Under the pieces are notes generated by a model. The model made no database searches. It was not told where the DNA came from and saw only the letters and a program-made list of their open reading frames with translations. Positions 21,177 through 32,089 of a stretch of DNA of 64,000 nucleotides are shown in pieces. The stretch is from Spiroplasma poulsonii (GTDB lineage Bacteria > Bacillota_I > Bacilli_A > Mycoplasmatales > Mycoplasmataceae): positions 746,260 to 810,259 of the forward strand of contig NZ_CM020866.1 in the NCBI RefSeq assembly GCF_009866525.1, in the 5' to 3' direction. Position 1 is the first letter of the stretch. Every line of letters begins with the position of its first letter. The position numbers and the translations under genes were made by a program.

Positions 21177-21536
21177 TTATTCGTTTTCATTTGTCTTACT
21201 AATATTTTTAATATTTTCTGTTTTATTTTGATTTTTATTTAAGTTTTTAAAAGCTGCTTTTATCTCTTGAATTTCATTATCATAAGTTTTTAATAACTCA
21301 GGGTGACAATTTTTATAACTTAATTTAATATGCTTCCTAACTAAATCAAAATCAAGCACCTCAACTTCAATTTCATCACCAATATCAAAAAAATCTTTAA
21401 TATCTTTAACAAAATAATCTGAAACTTCACTAATATGGATTAAACCATCAGCCTTTCCTGCTCTACAAAAAGCACCATAGGGAGTAATATTTGTTATTTT
21501 TACAATAACTTTATTTCCTTTTTCATACATAAACAA
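21177..21536 (-). CDS. S1 RNA-binding domain protein
   Basis: 119 aa. Residues 4-75 form one S1 (OB-fold) domain: GNKVIVKITNITPYGAFC, GLIHISEVSD, DIGDEIEVEVLDFD and KHIKLSYK are the canonical strands. The tail is Lys/Asn-rich. It resembles the YugI/CvfD group of small S1 proteins that bind RNA or the ribosome. AGGAGATAT RBS. Presence within a mobile block suggests a role in the element's own expression; that is inference. Confidence 0.8.
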   Translation of the reverse strand: MFMYEKGNKVIVKITNITPYGAFCRAGKADGLIHISEVSDYFVKDIKDFFDIGDEIEVEVLDFDLVRKHIKLSYKNCHPELLKTYDNEIQEIKAAFKNLNKNQNKTENIKNISKTNENE

Positions 21537-21588
21537 AATATATCTCCTTTTCTAAATTAAATTTTGATAAGTTGATATTTGATACAAT

Positions 21589-22253
21589 TTATCTTTCTCT
21601 ATTTGCTTCTTTTAATTTTAGTTCCATTTCTAAAATTTCTTTTTTTAAGCGTAAATTTTCATTTTCAAGGGTTAAGTCAGGTTTTATTTCTTGCTGCTTT
21701 TGCATTTCTTTTGCTTTTAAAGATTCCAATTCTGCTTTTAATTTAGCAATTTCTGTTTTTCTTAAAGGAATTTTTTCTTCATAAGATTTAATTAATTTGA
21801 TTTGAGTACGATTTTTACCAAATTTTTCTACTTGTGCTTTATTAAATCTTAAATTATCTTCATCTTCTTCCAATTCTTTTTCTCTGATTTGAATGCGATA
21901 TTCGAGAAAAGGAATTGCTCCGCTTTTATAGGCATCATATCATTCTCATACTTGATCTCAATGTTTTTGATTATATTCAGATCTTTTGGGGTGTAAATTC
22001 CCAATACCATCTACTTGTTTTAATCATTGATATTTAGCGGTTGTTGGGACACTACGACAAAACTTTTCTAATACCCACATGACATTATTTTTGTCATCAT
22101 CATTTAATCTATCAATGCTTAGAGGGATATTATTAGTTCCCCCCCGAGTGCATCAATAATTGCACTATGAATTTCTCTCAAATGTTTTTTATTTTGCATT
22201 CTGGCAACGCGCTCTCAGTTGATTTCGCCACCTAATAATCGTCATAATCCCAT
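21589..22253 (-). pseudogene. Unknown mobile-block protein with a G7-tract frameshift
   Basis: ATG 22253 has an AAAAGGAGTG RBS and opens a good frame with UGA-Trp codons (MGLWRLLGGEINWERVARMQ), which ends soon after a run of seven G (minus strand; 22139-22145). One more G would join it to the downstream frame, which continues to 21589 and ends in a long Lys/Glu coiled-coil (about residues 125-220). The joined product is about 221 aa. In so AT-rich a genome a G7 run is notable and could be phase-variable. Confidence 0.55.
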
Positions 22254-22317
22254 AATTTATCACTCCTTTTTATTTATATTATACCGTATTTTTTGTTTTT
22301 GTCAGGTGTTTTTTAAA

Positions 22318-25010
22318 TTATGACTTTTTCTTTTCTGCTTTTTTGGTAGCTTTTTCATCTCATTTTTTCTGTCTAGCGTCTGATTTATTATTTTGTTTTT
22401 CATATTTTTTAATTATATTACTTTGTTTTCTAATTTTTTTATTATGTCGCAATTCACTTTTTGCTGTTGGTTTCACATATGAAAAACTGTTTTTGCTAGT
22501 AAATTTGTTTTCTACTTTCCCTAGTTTTTTGTTTAAAGACCCTGTTTTTCAATCACTTAAATCTTTTGTATTTCTTTTATTTTCTTGATTTCCTTTGCTA
22601 GCCAATTGTGGATTCAATCTTTTACCAATTGCTTTAATTGGTGTTGCAATCCCAGTTCCAATTTGGCGGAAAAATCCTTTTGTTCCACCTCCGCGAGCTG
22701 CTCCCACTAGTTTACTTGTTGCTAGGGTTGTGACCCCAAGTCCAAAGCCTGCTAAGCCAACAATCCCAGCACGTGAACTCATTCCCTCAGTGGCGTGTCA
22801 GAAATGACGAAAGTCTAGCGGTTTTTCTTGACGAGATTGACTGCTTGCTGTTTCATTATCCCCTCAATCACCACCAGAACCCATCGCGTTCATTAGACTT
22901 CTTGCATTACTTGTTAAAAAATTGCAAATATTTGTAAAAAAGATACTAATAGAAAAATATAATTTTAATTAATTATGTTTTTTATTTAAAAATTTAATAT
23001 TTTTCCACAACGAAAAATTAATTTATTATTTAAATTATTTAATTTTAAATAAATATTTTATGTTAAATATAATAATTGTAAATTATAAATTGAGGCAATT
23101 AAATTAAATCTTAAACCAAATCTTTTTCTTCGATTACGATATTTTTCTGTAATAATTTTAAATTTTTTAAGAATAGCAAAAATATTTTCAATAATAATTC
23201 TCATTTTTGAAACTAGTCTATTATATTGCTTTTGTTCTTTGTTTAAAGGGTTTTTCTTTGTTTTCTTTGTAGGTATTAGAACATTATTGTGATTTTTTTG
23301 TATTCCTTGATAATCACTATCAACTATTAATTTGGTATTTTTTAAAATTGGGATTTTTGATTCTTTAAATAAAGCATAATCATGTTTTTTTCCGAGCGAA
23401 AAACTTGTTGCAATAATTTTTTTGGTTTCTTGTTCGATAATTACTTGTGTTTTGATCGTGTGTTTTTTCTTTTTACCAGAATAAGATTGTTTTTGTCTTT
23501 TTTTGGGCGTTGGATTGGAGTTTCGGTAGCATCAATAATAATAGTTTTATCATTAAAATAATCATTTATTAGTGCTTTTTTACCAGCAAGTTGTTGAAAA
23601 TCAGAGTTTTTAATTAAAATATCTTCAATTCACTTAATATTACGATAACAATTAGCCTCACTAATATCAAAACTTTTACCAAGATGAAAATAAGTCTGAT
23701 ATTCTCGTCAATATAATAAAGTCATCAATAATCTATTTTCTAATGATAATTTATTAGTTTTACCACCCTTTTTAAATTTTTCTATTTCAGCAACTTTTAA
23801 AATATCTAACATTTTATTAAAAGTGGATTTTTTTATTCCTGTTAATCTTAACCATTCTCTATCATTAAGAGTATTAAATTTATTATTGTTCATATTTTTA
23901 TGTCCTCATAAATTATATTTTATAATAATATTTTAATAAAAAAGGGTATCGCAAGAAGTCTATTGTTTTTTCGTTCATTGCTCCGCCATTCATTAATGCT
24001 TGTTTGGCTCTTTTGCTTTTGGCAAATCCAAATGCTTTTCCTGCCATTTTACCAGCCCCCATTGCCATCATTCCACCAGCAACAGTTGATTTCATTGAAC
24101 TCATTCCTTCGCGAACACCAGCTGCTTCACCAATTAAGTTAGCAACAACATCTGAAAACGCCATTACGGCTAAACCACCACCACACATCATCAGAATTAC
24201 AAACAATGATTTTCCAATTCCCTCAATGCCTAATCCTGCTAAATTAGTGCTTAAAATTGTTTGAATTGTTGTCATAAAAATAAAATATCCTGTTAAAGTG
24301 GCAGTTGATGCTAGAAATTTTGCAATTACCATATATTTTCAAATAAATGCTCCTTTACCATTGTCAATTGTCATAATCATCATTACTCATGGCGAAATAA
24401 TAAATAAGAAAAACAGTTCAATTATTTTTTGTACCAAAACAATTCCTATCATAAACATTGCAAACAACATAAATCACACCCCAAAAACTTCGGCAATCAT
24501 ATTAAAATCACCAATATTGTCAGGATAAGAATAATTACTTGGTATATTATCACCGCTACCATCTCAATTGGTATTTCCGATATTGTATAGGTAGTTTGCA
24601 ATATTTCCATTTTCACCACCAAATCCCGATGTAATCATTTTGGCAATGTTAGCGATTGCAAAATTTGCCAAAAAGAAAAAGATTGGAATTAAAAAGATAA
24701 AAACAAACGCTTTACTACCATTTTGTAAAGCAACAATAAATTTTGTTTTTGTCTCGGTGGCATCTTGAAACAAAATTTTAATTATTGTAATTGTAAATAT
24801 TAAGGAAAATAAACAAAGAGCCGTTATGACAAAATATCAAAATGCCATTGGGATATTTTGAAAACTAAATTCTTGTTTTGATCCAAACATTAAATCACCA
24901 ACCACACCACCTGTTAAATAATTTAGAACGGTGTTAAATGATGCAATTAACTGCAATGGCCCTTGTACAAAAATCGATCATATTAGTTTATATAGTGCAT
25001 TAACTATCAT
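22318..25010 (-). pseudogene. ICE-type conjugative membrane protein (Mbov_0396-like), split by an IS
   Basis: Removing the IS (22896-23960) and one TA gives exactly 541 codons from ATG 25010 (AAGGAAGTG RBS) to TAA 22318-22320. About six helices lie in the first 300 residues (WYFVITALCLFSLIF, VFIFLIPIFFFLANF, FFLFIISPWVMMIM and others), then a Gly/Ala/Met-rich segment (AGGMMAMGAGKMAGKAFGF) and a strongly basic tail. This is the shape of TrbL/VirB6-like channel proteins and of the Mbov_0396 ICE protein of mycoplasmas. The assignment is inference strengthened by the pilin-like gene just upstream. The IS cuts it in the Gly/Ala-rich part. Confidence 0.65.
22896..23960 (-). mobile_element. IS5-family element, complete copy D
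   Basis: 1,065 bp with both GACTTCTTGC ends and TA on each side (22894-22895, 23961-23962). The transposase starts at 23893. Removing it restores the ICE membrane protein frame exactly. Confidence 0.92.
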
Positions 25011-25040
25011 AATTTTTCACTTCCTTTCATTTTTTATCAA

Positions 25041-25328
25041 CTATGTTCCAATACTAGGGTTATATGTTTTGATAACTTGTAAAATAACATTCATAACAGC
25101 AATTACAAAAATTATAATAATTGCTATAATCGGCCATTTTAAAGCACTTAAATCGCTTCCTCTTGCCTCAGAATTATCAGCGTTTCGCATTATTGAAATT
25201 AAAATAATAATTAATTTTCAAATTGCAAAAATAACTGCTAAACCCATAAATACTCCTAAAACAACATTACTTCATAATATAATAACATCCATTATTCCAC
25301 TAAAATCTGCTGTATTATTTCCTTTCAT
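25041..25328 (-). CDS. Small two-helix protein, pilin-like conjugal transfer component (Mbov_0395-like)
   Basis: 95 aa with two hydrophobic helices (about residues 12-45 and 62-85) separated by a short polar loop (RNADNSEARGSD), the topology of VirB2/TrbC-like pilins and of the Mbov_0395 family. GGAGGG RBS just upstream. It lies 30 nt upstream of the large conjugative membrane protein, the same order as in mycoplasma ICEs. Identification rests on topology and context, not on a strong motif. Confidence 0.55.
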
Positions 25329-25345
25329 ATTTTCGCCCTCCTTTG

Positions 25346-26716
25346 TTATTTTAAAAATTTGTTTTTGTTAAATTTGTTTCTTTTTTGATAATAGACTTCT
25401 TGCATTACTTGTTAAAAAATTGCAAATATTTGTAAAAAAGATACTAATATAAAAATATAATTTTAATTAATTATGTTTTTTATTTAAAAATTTAATATTT
25501 TTCCACAACGAAAAATTAATTTATTATTTAAATTATTTAATTTTAAATAAATATTTTATGTTAAATATAATAATTGTAAATTATAAATTGAGGCAATTAA
25601 ATTAAATCTTAAACCAAATCTTTTTCTTCGATTACGATATTTTTCTGTAATAATTTTAAATTTTTTAAGAATAGCAAAAATATTTTCAATAATAATTCTC
25701 ATTTTTGAAACTATTCTATTATATTGCTTTTGTTCTTTGTTTAAAGGGTTTTTCTTTGTTTTCTTTGTAGGTATTAGAACATTATTGTGATTTTTTTGTA
25801 TTCCTTGATAACCACTATCAACTATTAATTTGGTATTTTTTAAAATTGGGATTTTTGATTCTTTAAATAAAGCATAATCATGTTTTTTTCCGAGCGAAAA
25901 ACTTGTTGCAATAATTTTTTTGGTTTCTTGTTCGATAATTACTTGTGTTTTTGATCGTGTGTTTTTTCTTTTTACCAGAATAAGATTGTTTTTGTCTTTT
26001 TTTGGGCGTTGGATTGGAGTTTCGGTAGCATCAATAATAATAGTTTTATCATTAAAATAATCATTTATTAGTGCTTTTTTACCAGCAAGTTGTTGAAAAT
26101 CAGAGTTTTTAATTAAAATATCTTCAATTCACTTAATATTACGATAACAATTAGCCTCACTAATATCAAAACTTTTACCAAGATGAAAATAAGTCTGATA
26201 TTCTCGTCAATATAATAAAGTCATCAATAATCTATTTTCTAATGATAATTTATTAGTTTTACCACCCTTTTTAAATTTTTCTATTTCAGCAACTTTTAAA
26301 ATATCTAACATTTTATTAAAAGTGGATTTTTTTATTCCTGTTAATCTTAACCATTCTCTATAATTAAGAGTATTAAATTTATTATTGTTCATATTTTTAT
26401 GTCCTCATAAATTATATTTTATAATAATATTTTAATAAAAAAGGGTATCGCAAGAAGTCTAATAAATATTTTTCTTTTTTCGATAATGTTGCTGTTGATT
26501 ATTAAAATAATTTTTAATATTGTTTTTCTTAGTCATTTTTTTCCTTTCGAAAGGTAAACAAAATAAATGCAATAATAAATCACCAAACATAAAATCACAA
26601 TCAATTCCAAGGGAAATTAAAAACAAAATAGGGGGAATTACTAGCAACAAAATTCCAATAATAATTGTTAAAGGATATAAAAGTCATTTTCACCAAACTT
26701 TTCTTTTATTTTGCAT
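25346..26716 (-). pseudogene. Small basic membrane protein, split by an IS
   Basis: Removing the IS (25394-26459) and one TA leaves a 100-aa frame from ATG 26716. Two hydrophobic stretches (about residues 13-36 and 43-52) and a very basic, Asn/Gln-rich C-terminal half (NNQQQHYRKKKN). AGAAAGGAAA RBS. It belongs to the same minus-strand transfer-like block. Function unknown. Confidence 0.55.
25394..26459 (-). mobile_element. IS5-family element, copy E, frameshifted by one extra T
   Basis: 1,066 bp. The extra base lies in the T run near 25946-25952, inside orfB, and should inactivate the transposase. TA flanks at 25392-25393 and 26460-26461. Confidence 0.9.
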
Positions 26717-26718
26717 CT

Positions 26719-27206
26719 TTAATTTTTCCTTTCTATTTGAAACATTGCTATAAAGTTTTTTTTCTAACACATTAACAACAATACTATTGCCGGCTTGTTT
26801 ATAAAGTTGGGTTTTTGAAACAACTTTGCTTGCTTTATTAAAATCTTTATTACTAAATCCCATTAATAATCAACATTCTCGTGGAGTTAAAACTCGTAAA
26901 AAGTATTTTTTTTCATCAATTAAAAAAGATAGTATTTTACTACTATCTTGTTCTTGTAATTTATGGTTATCAACGATGATTTTATTGATATTACTTGCTG
27001 CGATTGTTCCCATATAATTATTTCCTGTTTTTCAAAACCGATTATATGATCCATTAACTAGTAAACCATCTTTTGCTCTTGGTAAAACAATAAAATTACC
27101 ATAATCCTTAATTGGCAATGCAATTTGTGGTGGTCTTCCGTGTGCTGTTGTAATGGTTGAAATAAGATTATTTTTTGTTATGTCATTAAAAATATTAACT
27201 TGATTA
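26719..27206 (-). pseudogene. C5-cytosine DNA methyltransferase, C-terminal remnant
   Basis: Motifs IX and X of C5 methyltransferases are plain: RVLTPRECWLLMGF, then QLYKQAGNSIVV. The catalytic N-terminal part is absent, cut away where the IS begins at 27207, so it cannot methylate. The target-recognition-like part begins GRPPQIALPIKDYG. An A8 run (T8 at 26756-26763 on the plus strand) puts the frame through into the next gene; with A7 it would end at 26719 as ...FQIERKN, the more natural end. Confidence 0.8.
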
Positions 27207-29247
27207 GACTTCTTGCGATACCCTTTTTTATTAAAATATTATTATAAAATATAATTTATGAGGACATAAAAATATGAACAATAATAAATTTAATACTCTT
27301 AATGATAGAGAATGGTTAAGATTAACAGGAATAAAAAAATCCACTTTTAATAAAATGTTAGATATTTTAAAAGTTGCTGAAATAGAAAAATTTAAAAAAG
27401 GTGGTAAAACTAATAAATTATCATTAGAAAATAGATTATTGATGACTTTATTATATTGACGAGAATATCAGACTTATTTTCATCTTGGTAAAAGTTTTGA
27501 TATTAGTGAGGCTAATTGTTATCGTAATATTAAGTGAATTGAAGATATTTTAATTAAAAACTCTGATTTTCAACAACTTGCTGGTAAAAAAGCACTAATA
27601 AATTATTATTTTAATGATAAAACCATTATTATTGATGCTACCGAAACTCCAATCCAACGCCCAAAAAAAGACAAAAACAATCTTATTCTGGTAAAAAGAA
27701 AAAACACACGATCAAAACACAAGTAATTATCGAACAAGAAACCAAAAAAATTATTGCAACAAGTTTTTCGCTCGGAAAAAAACATGATTATGCTTTATTT
27801 AAAGAATCAAAAATCCCAATTTTAAAAAATACCAAATTAATAGTTGATAGTGGTTATCAAGGAATACAAAAAAATCACAATAATGTTCTAATACCTACAA
27901 AGAAAACAAAGAAAAACCCTTTAAACAAAGAACAAAAGCAATATAATAGACTAGTTTCAAAAATGAGAATTATTATTGAAAATATTTTTGCTATTCTTAA
28001 AAAATTTAAAATTATTAGACTTCTTGCATTACTTGTTAAAAAATTGCAAATATTTGTATAGAAAAATATAATTTTAATTAATTATGTTTTTTATTTAAAA
28101 ATTTAATATTTTTCCACAACGAAAAATTAATTTATTATTTAAATTATTTAATTTTAAATAAATATTTTATGTTAAATATAATAATTGTAAATTATAAATT
28201 GAGGCAATTAAATTAAATCTTAAACCAAATCTTTTTCTTCGATTACGATATTTTTCTTTAATAATTTTAAATTTTTTAAGAATAGCAAAAATATTTTCAA
28301 TAATAATTCTCATTTTTGAAACTAGTCTATTATATTGCTTTTGTTCTTTGTTTAAAGGGTTTTTCTTTGTTTTCTTTGTAGGTATTAGAACATTATTGTG
28401 ATTTTTTTGTATTCCTTGATAACCACTATCAACTATTAATTTGGTATTTTTTAAAATTGGGATTTTTGATTCTTTAAATAAAGCATAATCATGTTTTTTT
28501 CCGAGCGAAAAACTTGTTGCAATAATTTTTTTGGTTTCTTGTTCGATAATTACTTGTGTTTTGATCGTGTGTTTTTTCTTTTTACCAGAATAAGATTGTT
28601 TTTGTCTTTTTTGGGCGTTGGATTGGAGTTTCGGTAGCATCAATAATAATAGTTTTATCATTAAAATAATCATTTATTAGTGCTTTTTTACCAGCAAGTT
28701 GTTGAAAATCAGAGTTTTTAATTAAAATATCTTCAATTCACTTAATATTACGATAACAATTAGCCTCACTAATATCAAAACTTTTACCAAGATGAAAATA
28801 AGTCTGATATTCTCGTCAATATAATAAAGTCATCAATAATCTATTTTCTAATGATAATTTATTAGTTTTACCACCTTTTTTAAATTTTTCTATTTCAGCA
28901 ACTTTTAAAATATCTAACATTTTATTAAAAGTGGATTTTTTTATTCCTGTTAATCTTAACCATTCTCTATCATTAAGAGTATTAAATTTATTATTGTTCA
29001 TATTTTTATGTCCTCATAAATTATATTTTATAATAATATTTTAATAAAAAAGGGTATCGCAAGAAGTCTATTATATTTAACATAAAATATTTATTTAAAA
29101 TTAAATAATTTAAATAATAAATTAATTTTTCGTTGTGGAAAAATATTAAATTTTTAAATAAAAAACATAATTAATTAAAATTATATTTTTCTATTAGTAT
29201 CTTTTTTACAAATATTTGCAATTTTTTAACAAGTAATGCAAGAAGTC
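27207..29247 (+). mobile_element. IS5-family element, copy F, interrupted by copy G
   Basis: Left part 27207-28017 and right part 29069-29247 belong to one copy, separated by copy G. About 77 bp of the orfB 3' region are missing at the junction, so the nesting was accompanied by a deletion. TA flanks the outer ends. Confidence 0.85.
28018..29068 (-). mobile_element. IS5-family element, copy G, nested, internally deleted
   Basis: 1,051 bp, 14 bp shorter than the norm: 13 bp are lost near 28055 and the A7 shift site has only six A. With A6 neither the normal frame nor the -1 product can be made. The orfA start is at 29001; a 168-codon orfB frame is open at 28167-28673. Confidence 0.85.
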
Positions 29248-29250
29248 TAA

Positions 29251-30000
29251 TATAAGACAGATAAAATCAAAAAATTAACAGATTCTTTTTTAAGCAAAGC
29301 AGATATTAATTTAGCAATTAAATTTAAAACAGAATTTAGTACTTATAAACAACTACAAAGTTATTTAAAAATAGAACAACAAAATTACTGACAAAATTTA
29401 TTGAATAATATTTGTCAACAATACCAAAATAATTTAAAGCAAATTATTTTATTGTTTTATAATTTTGTTGCTAATATTTGAAATAAAACAAATATCAGTG
29501 AAATTTTACAAAAAATAGAAATTAAAAATGTGATTGATGATGATAATAATGTCTTAGGACAAACAAATAATCACCAAACTATTTTAATAAACAAAAAGAT
29601 TTTATCTTGTGCGTTTGAAAAAAAAGTAAATAGTGAATGACACAAAGGAAAATTTACAACCAATAACTTTCTACATATTTTAATCCATGAATTAGGACAT
29701 ATCTTTTATTTTTATGATTGAGAAACATTTAAAATTAATCATATTTTTTATTTAAAGCAATTTTTAGGACAGAAAATTAATAATTTAAATAAATTTTCAG
29801 AACTAAACAAAGAAAAAGTGGTAAAGATATTTGCCAACAGTAATTATGGATTGAGCAATGATGAAGAGTTATTGGCAGAGGGCTTTGCATATTGGTTATT
29901 AACAAAACAAAATATGCAAACAAAAATATGAGAATTTTGAAACGAATACTTTACAAGTTATTTACCACAAATAAGAGATAAAAAAAGAAAAGAAGTGTAA
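29251..30000 (+). pseudogene. Zincin-type metallopeptidase (HELGH), N-terminus removed by IS
   Basis: 249 codons remain. ILIHELGHIF, a classical HExxH zinc site, lies at about residues 145-154 of the fragment; a downstream EELLAEGFAYW, about 75 residues on, could give the third ligand (gluzincin-like). The region before it is helical and Gln/Asn-rich. The start codon and upstream part are lost where the IS ends at 29247. Domain order resembles peptidase-containing proteins of mobile elements, but I cannot name the family. Confidence 0.6.
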
Positions 30001-30003
30001 ATA

Positions 30004-30144
30004 ATGTTAAACACAATAATTGGAATGATGGGAACAATTGCTGTAATCGGATTGTTTGGTTGTTTATGAAAGTTTCTTGGTATTAAATTCAAAAAATGAA
30101 AAAACAAATTCAATCAACTAAATACAAAAAAATTTGCCGAATAA
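30004..30144 (+). CDS. Small single-helix membrane protein
   Basis: 46 aa: a hydrophobic helix (residues 3-24) and a basic tail. It begins 3 nt after the metallopeptidase stop and overlaps the next gene by 49 nt in another frame, so all three read as one operon. Unknown function. Confidence 0.45.
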
Positions 30145-30230
30145 TATTATATGTTAGTATAAGTTGTTTTGCGTTATTTTTGTTAGTAATTGGATTGTGA
30201 ATTGGATTAATATATCCAACTTTGAAATAA
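30096..30230 (+). CDS. Small membrane protein, overlapping frame
   Basis: 44 aa: a basic N-terminus (MKKQIQSTKYKKICR) and one hydrophobic helix ending near the C-terminus. It starts inside the previous gene. A further hydrophobic frame runs from about 30231 to 30413 without a convincing start and is cut by the IS; I leave it unassigned. Confidence 0.4.
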
Positions 30231-30396
30231 AATAAAAAAACACTCATATTTTTAATATTTGTTTTTCGAATTGGCAATTATTTAACTGGGATATATTTTT
30301 TCTTAACAAATTTAATATATTTAATTAAAAATTACAATACGAGTAAATGATTAATTTGATTTGTTATTATGCTTATTCATTTTATAATTTTTTATT

Positions 30397-31637
30397 TTAT
30401 AGACTGAATATTAGACTTCTTGCGATACCCTTTTTTATTAAAATATTATTATAAAATATAATTTATGAGGACATAAAAATATGAACAATAATAAATTTAA
30501 TACTCTTAATGATAGAGAATGGTTAAGATTAACAGGAATAAAAAAATCCACTTTTAATAAAATGTTAGATATTTTAAAAGTTGCTGAAATAGAAAAATTT
30601 AAAAAAGGTGGTAAAACTAATAAATTATCATTAGAAAATAGATTATTGATGACTTTATTATATTGACGAGAATATCAGACTTATTTTCATCTTGGTAAAA
30701 GTTTTGATATTAGTGAGGCTAATTGTTATCGTAATATTAAGTGAATTGAAGATATTTTAATTAAAAACTCTGATTTTCAACAACTTGCTGGTAAAAAAGC
30801 ACTAATAAATGATTATTTTAATGATAAAACTATTATTATTGATGCTACCGAAACTCCAATCCAACGCCCAAAAAAAGACAAAAACAATCTTATTCTGGTA
30901 AAAAGAAAAAACACACGATCAAAACACAAGTAATTATCGAACAAGAAACCAAAAAAATTATTGCAACAAGTTTTTCGCTCGGAAAAAAACATGATTATGC
31001 TTTATTTAAAGAATCAAAAATCCCAATTTTAAAAAATACCAAATTAATAGTTGATAGTGGTTATCAAGGAATACAAAAAAATCACAATAATGTTCTAATA
31101 CCTACAAAGAAAACAAAGAAAAACCCTTTAAACAAAGAACAAAAGCAATATAATAGACTAGTTTCAAAAATGAGAATTATTATTGAAAATATTTTTGCTA
31201 TTCTTAAAAAATTTAAAATTATTACAGAAAAATATCGTAATCGAAGAAAAAGATTTGGTTTAAGATTTAATTTAATTGCCTCAATTTATAATTTACAATT
31301 ATTATATTTAACATAAAATATTTATTTAAAATTAAATAATTTAAATAATAAATTAATTTTTCGTTGTGGAAAAATATTAAATTTTTAAATAAAAAACATA
31401 ATTAATTAAAATTATATTTTTCTATTAGTATCTTTTTTACAAATATTTGCAATTTTTTAACAAGTAATGCAAGAAGTCTATTGTTCCACTTGATCAACAA
31501 TATTCTGTTCAATATTGTTCTAAACCAAATTTATATCAAAAGTTTTCCTTTTCTTCATGATCGGTGTTTTTTGAAATTAAATCCGTTATTTTATAATGAT
31601 CTTTTATACTATCTGAATCTTTTATAACTAAATACAT
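30397..31637 (-). pseudogene. Short unknown gene, split by an IS
   Basis: ATG 31637 (GGAGGATAAA RBS) opens a ~53-codon frame rich in acidic and aromatic residues; removing the IS (30414-31478) and one TA gives stop TAA at 30397-30399, about 57 aa in total. No family recognised. Confidence 0.4.
30414..31478 (+). mobile_element. IS5-family element, complete copy H
   Basis: 1,065 bp, TA on both sides (30412-30413, 31479-31480). orfA starts at 30481; A7 shift site intact. Confidence 0.92.
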
Positions 31638-31803
31638 GTTTTATCCTCCATTTCCAATATAACTTATTAGTTTTTAAATAAATTATTTTTAAAATAATTG
31701 CTTTTTTAGGTTGCAAAAAAAGTTATTTTAAGGTTAAATTAAATCAGAAAATTAAAGAAACTTAATTTTGTAGACATTTAACTAAATAATATAAGGAATT
31801 TTT

Positions 31804-31863
31804 CAAAAAACTATGGTTTTTTTGGGAATGGTTGGTACCTAAAACTTTATTCTAAGTTTTTTT
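31804..31863 (+). terminator. Two tandem terminator-like hairpins upstream of the spiralin promoter
   Basis: CAAAAAAC-TATG-GTTTTTTTG (31804-31824) and AAAACTT-TATTCT-AAGTTTT (31841-31860), each with a T tract. No gene is seen between 31638 and 31872 otherwise; the stretch is plain AT-rich spacer. Confidence 0.5.
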
Positions 31864-31872
31864 AAGTATTTA

Positions 31873-31900
31873 TTGCTTTTTTAAAAGAATATGGTATTCT
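31873..31900 (+). promoter_or_regulatory. Promoter of the spiralin-like gene
   Basis: TTGCTT (31873-31878), a 16-nt spacer and TATTCT (31895-31900). The same TATTCT box stands at the equivalent place before the second copy, which supports the call. Confidence 0.6.
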
Positions 31901-31906
31901 TATCGG

Positions 31907-32041
31907 TATAAGGGAAAGAAATTAAGAAAGATATAAATAAAGACAGTGGATTAGAAAGCAGTTAAAGTATTATTAAAATGATTTAATAGTAAATTAACGT
32001 TCCTTTCCTCTTATGTATTACAATTTTTTAATTGTAATAAT
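31907..32041 (+). promoter_or_regulatory. Structured leader RNA of the spiralin-like gene
   Basis: ATAAGGGAAAG (31908-31918), at the expected 5' end of the transcript, pairs with CTTTCCTCTTAT (32003-32014) with one bulge and one G-U pair. A second hairpin TATTACAATT/AATTGTAATA follows at 32016-32039, then the AGAAAGGAA RBS. The same two helices with substitutions that keep pairing occur before the second copy at 33194-33322. Function unknown; an RNA stabiliser or translation switch is possible. Confidence 0.55.
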
Positions 32042-32089
32042 TACTTTTGCTTTCATATGTCCTACTTAAACAGAAAGGAAATAAAAAAA

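Noticed and set aside
24004..25371. Plus-strand frames opposite the ICE-type membrane proteins
   Set aside because: Hydrophobic shadows of real minus-strand genes, without RBS.
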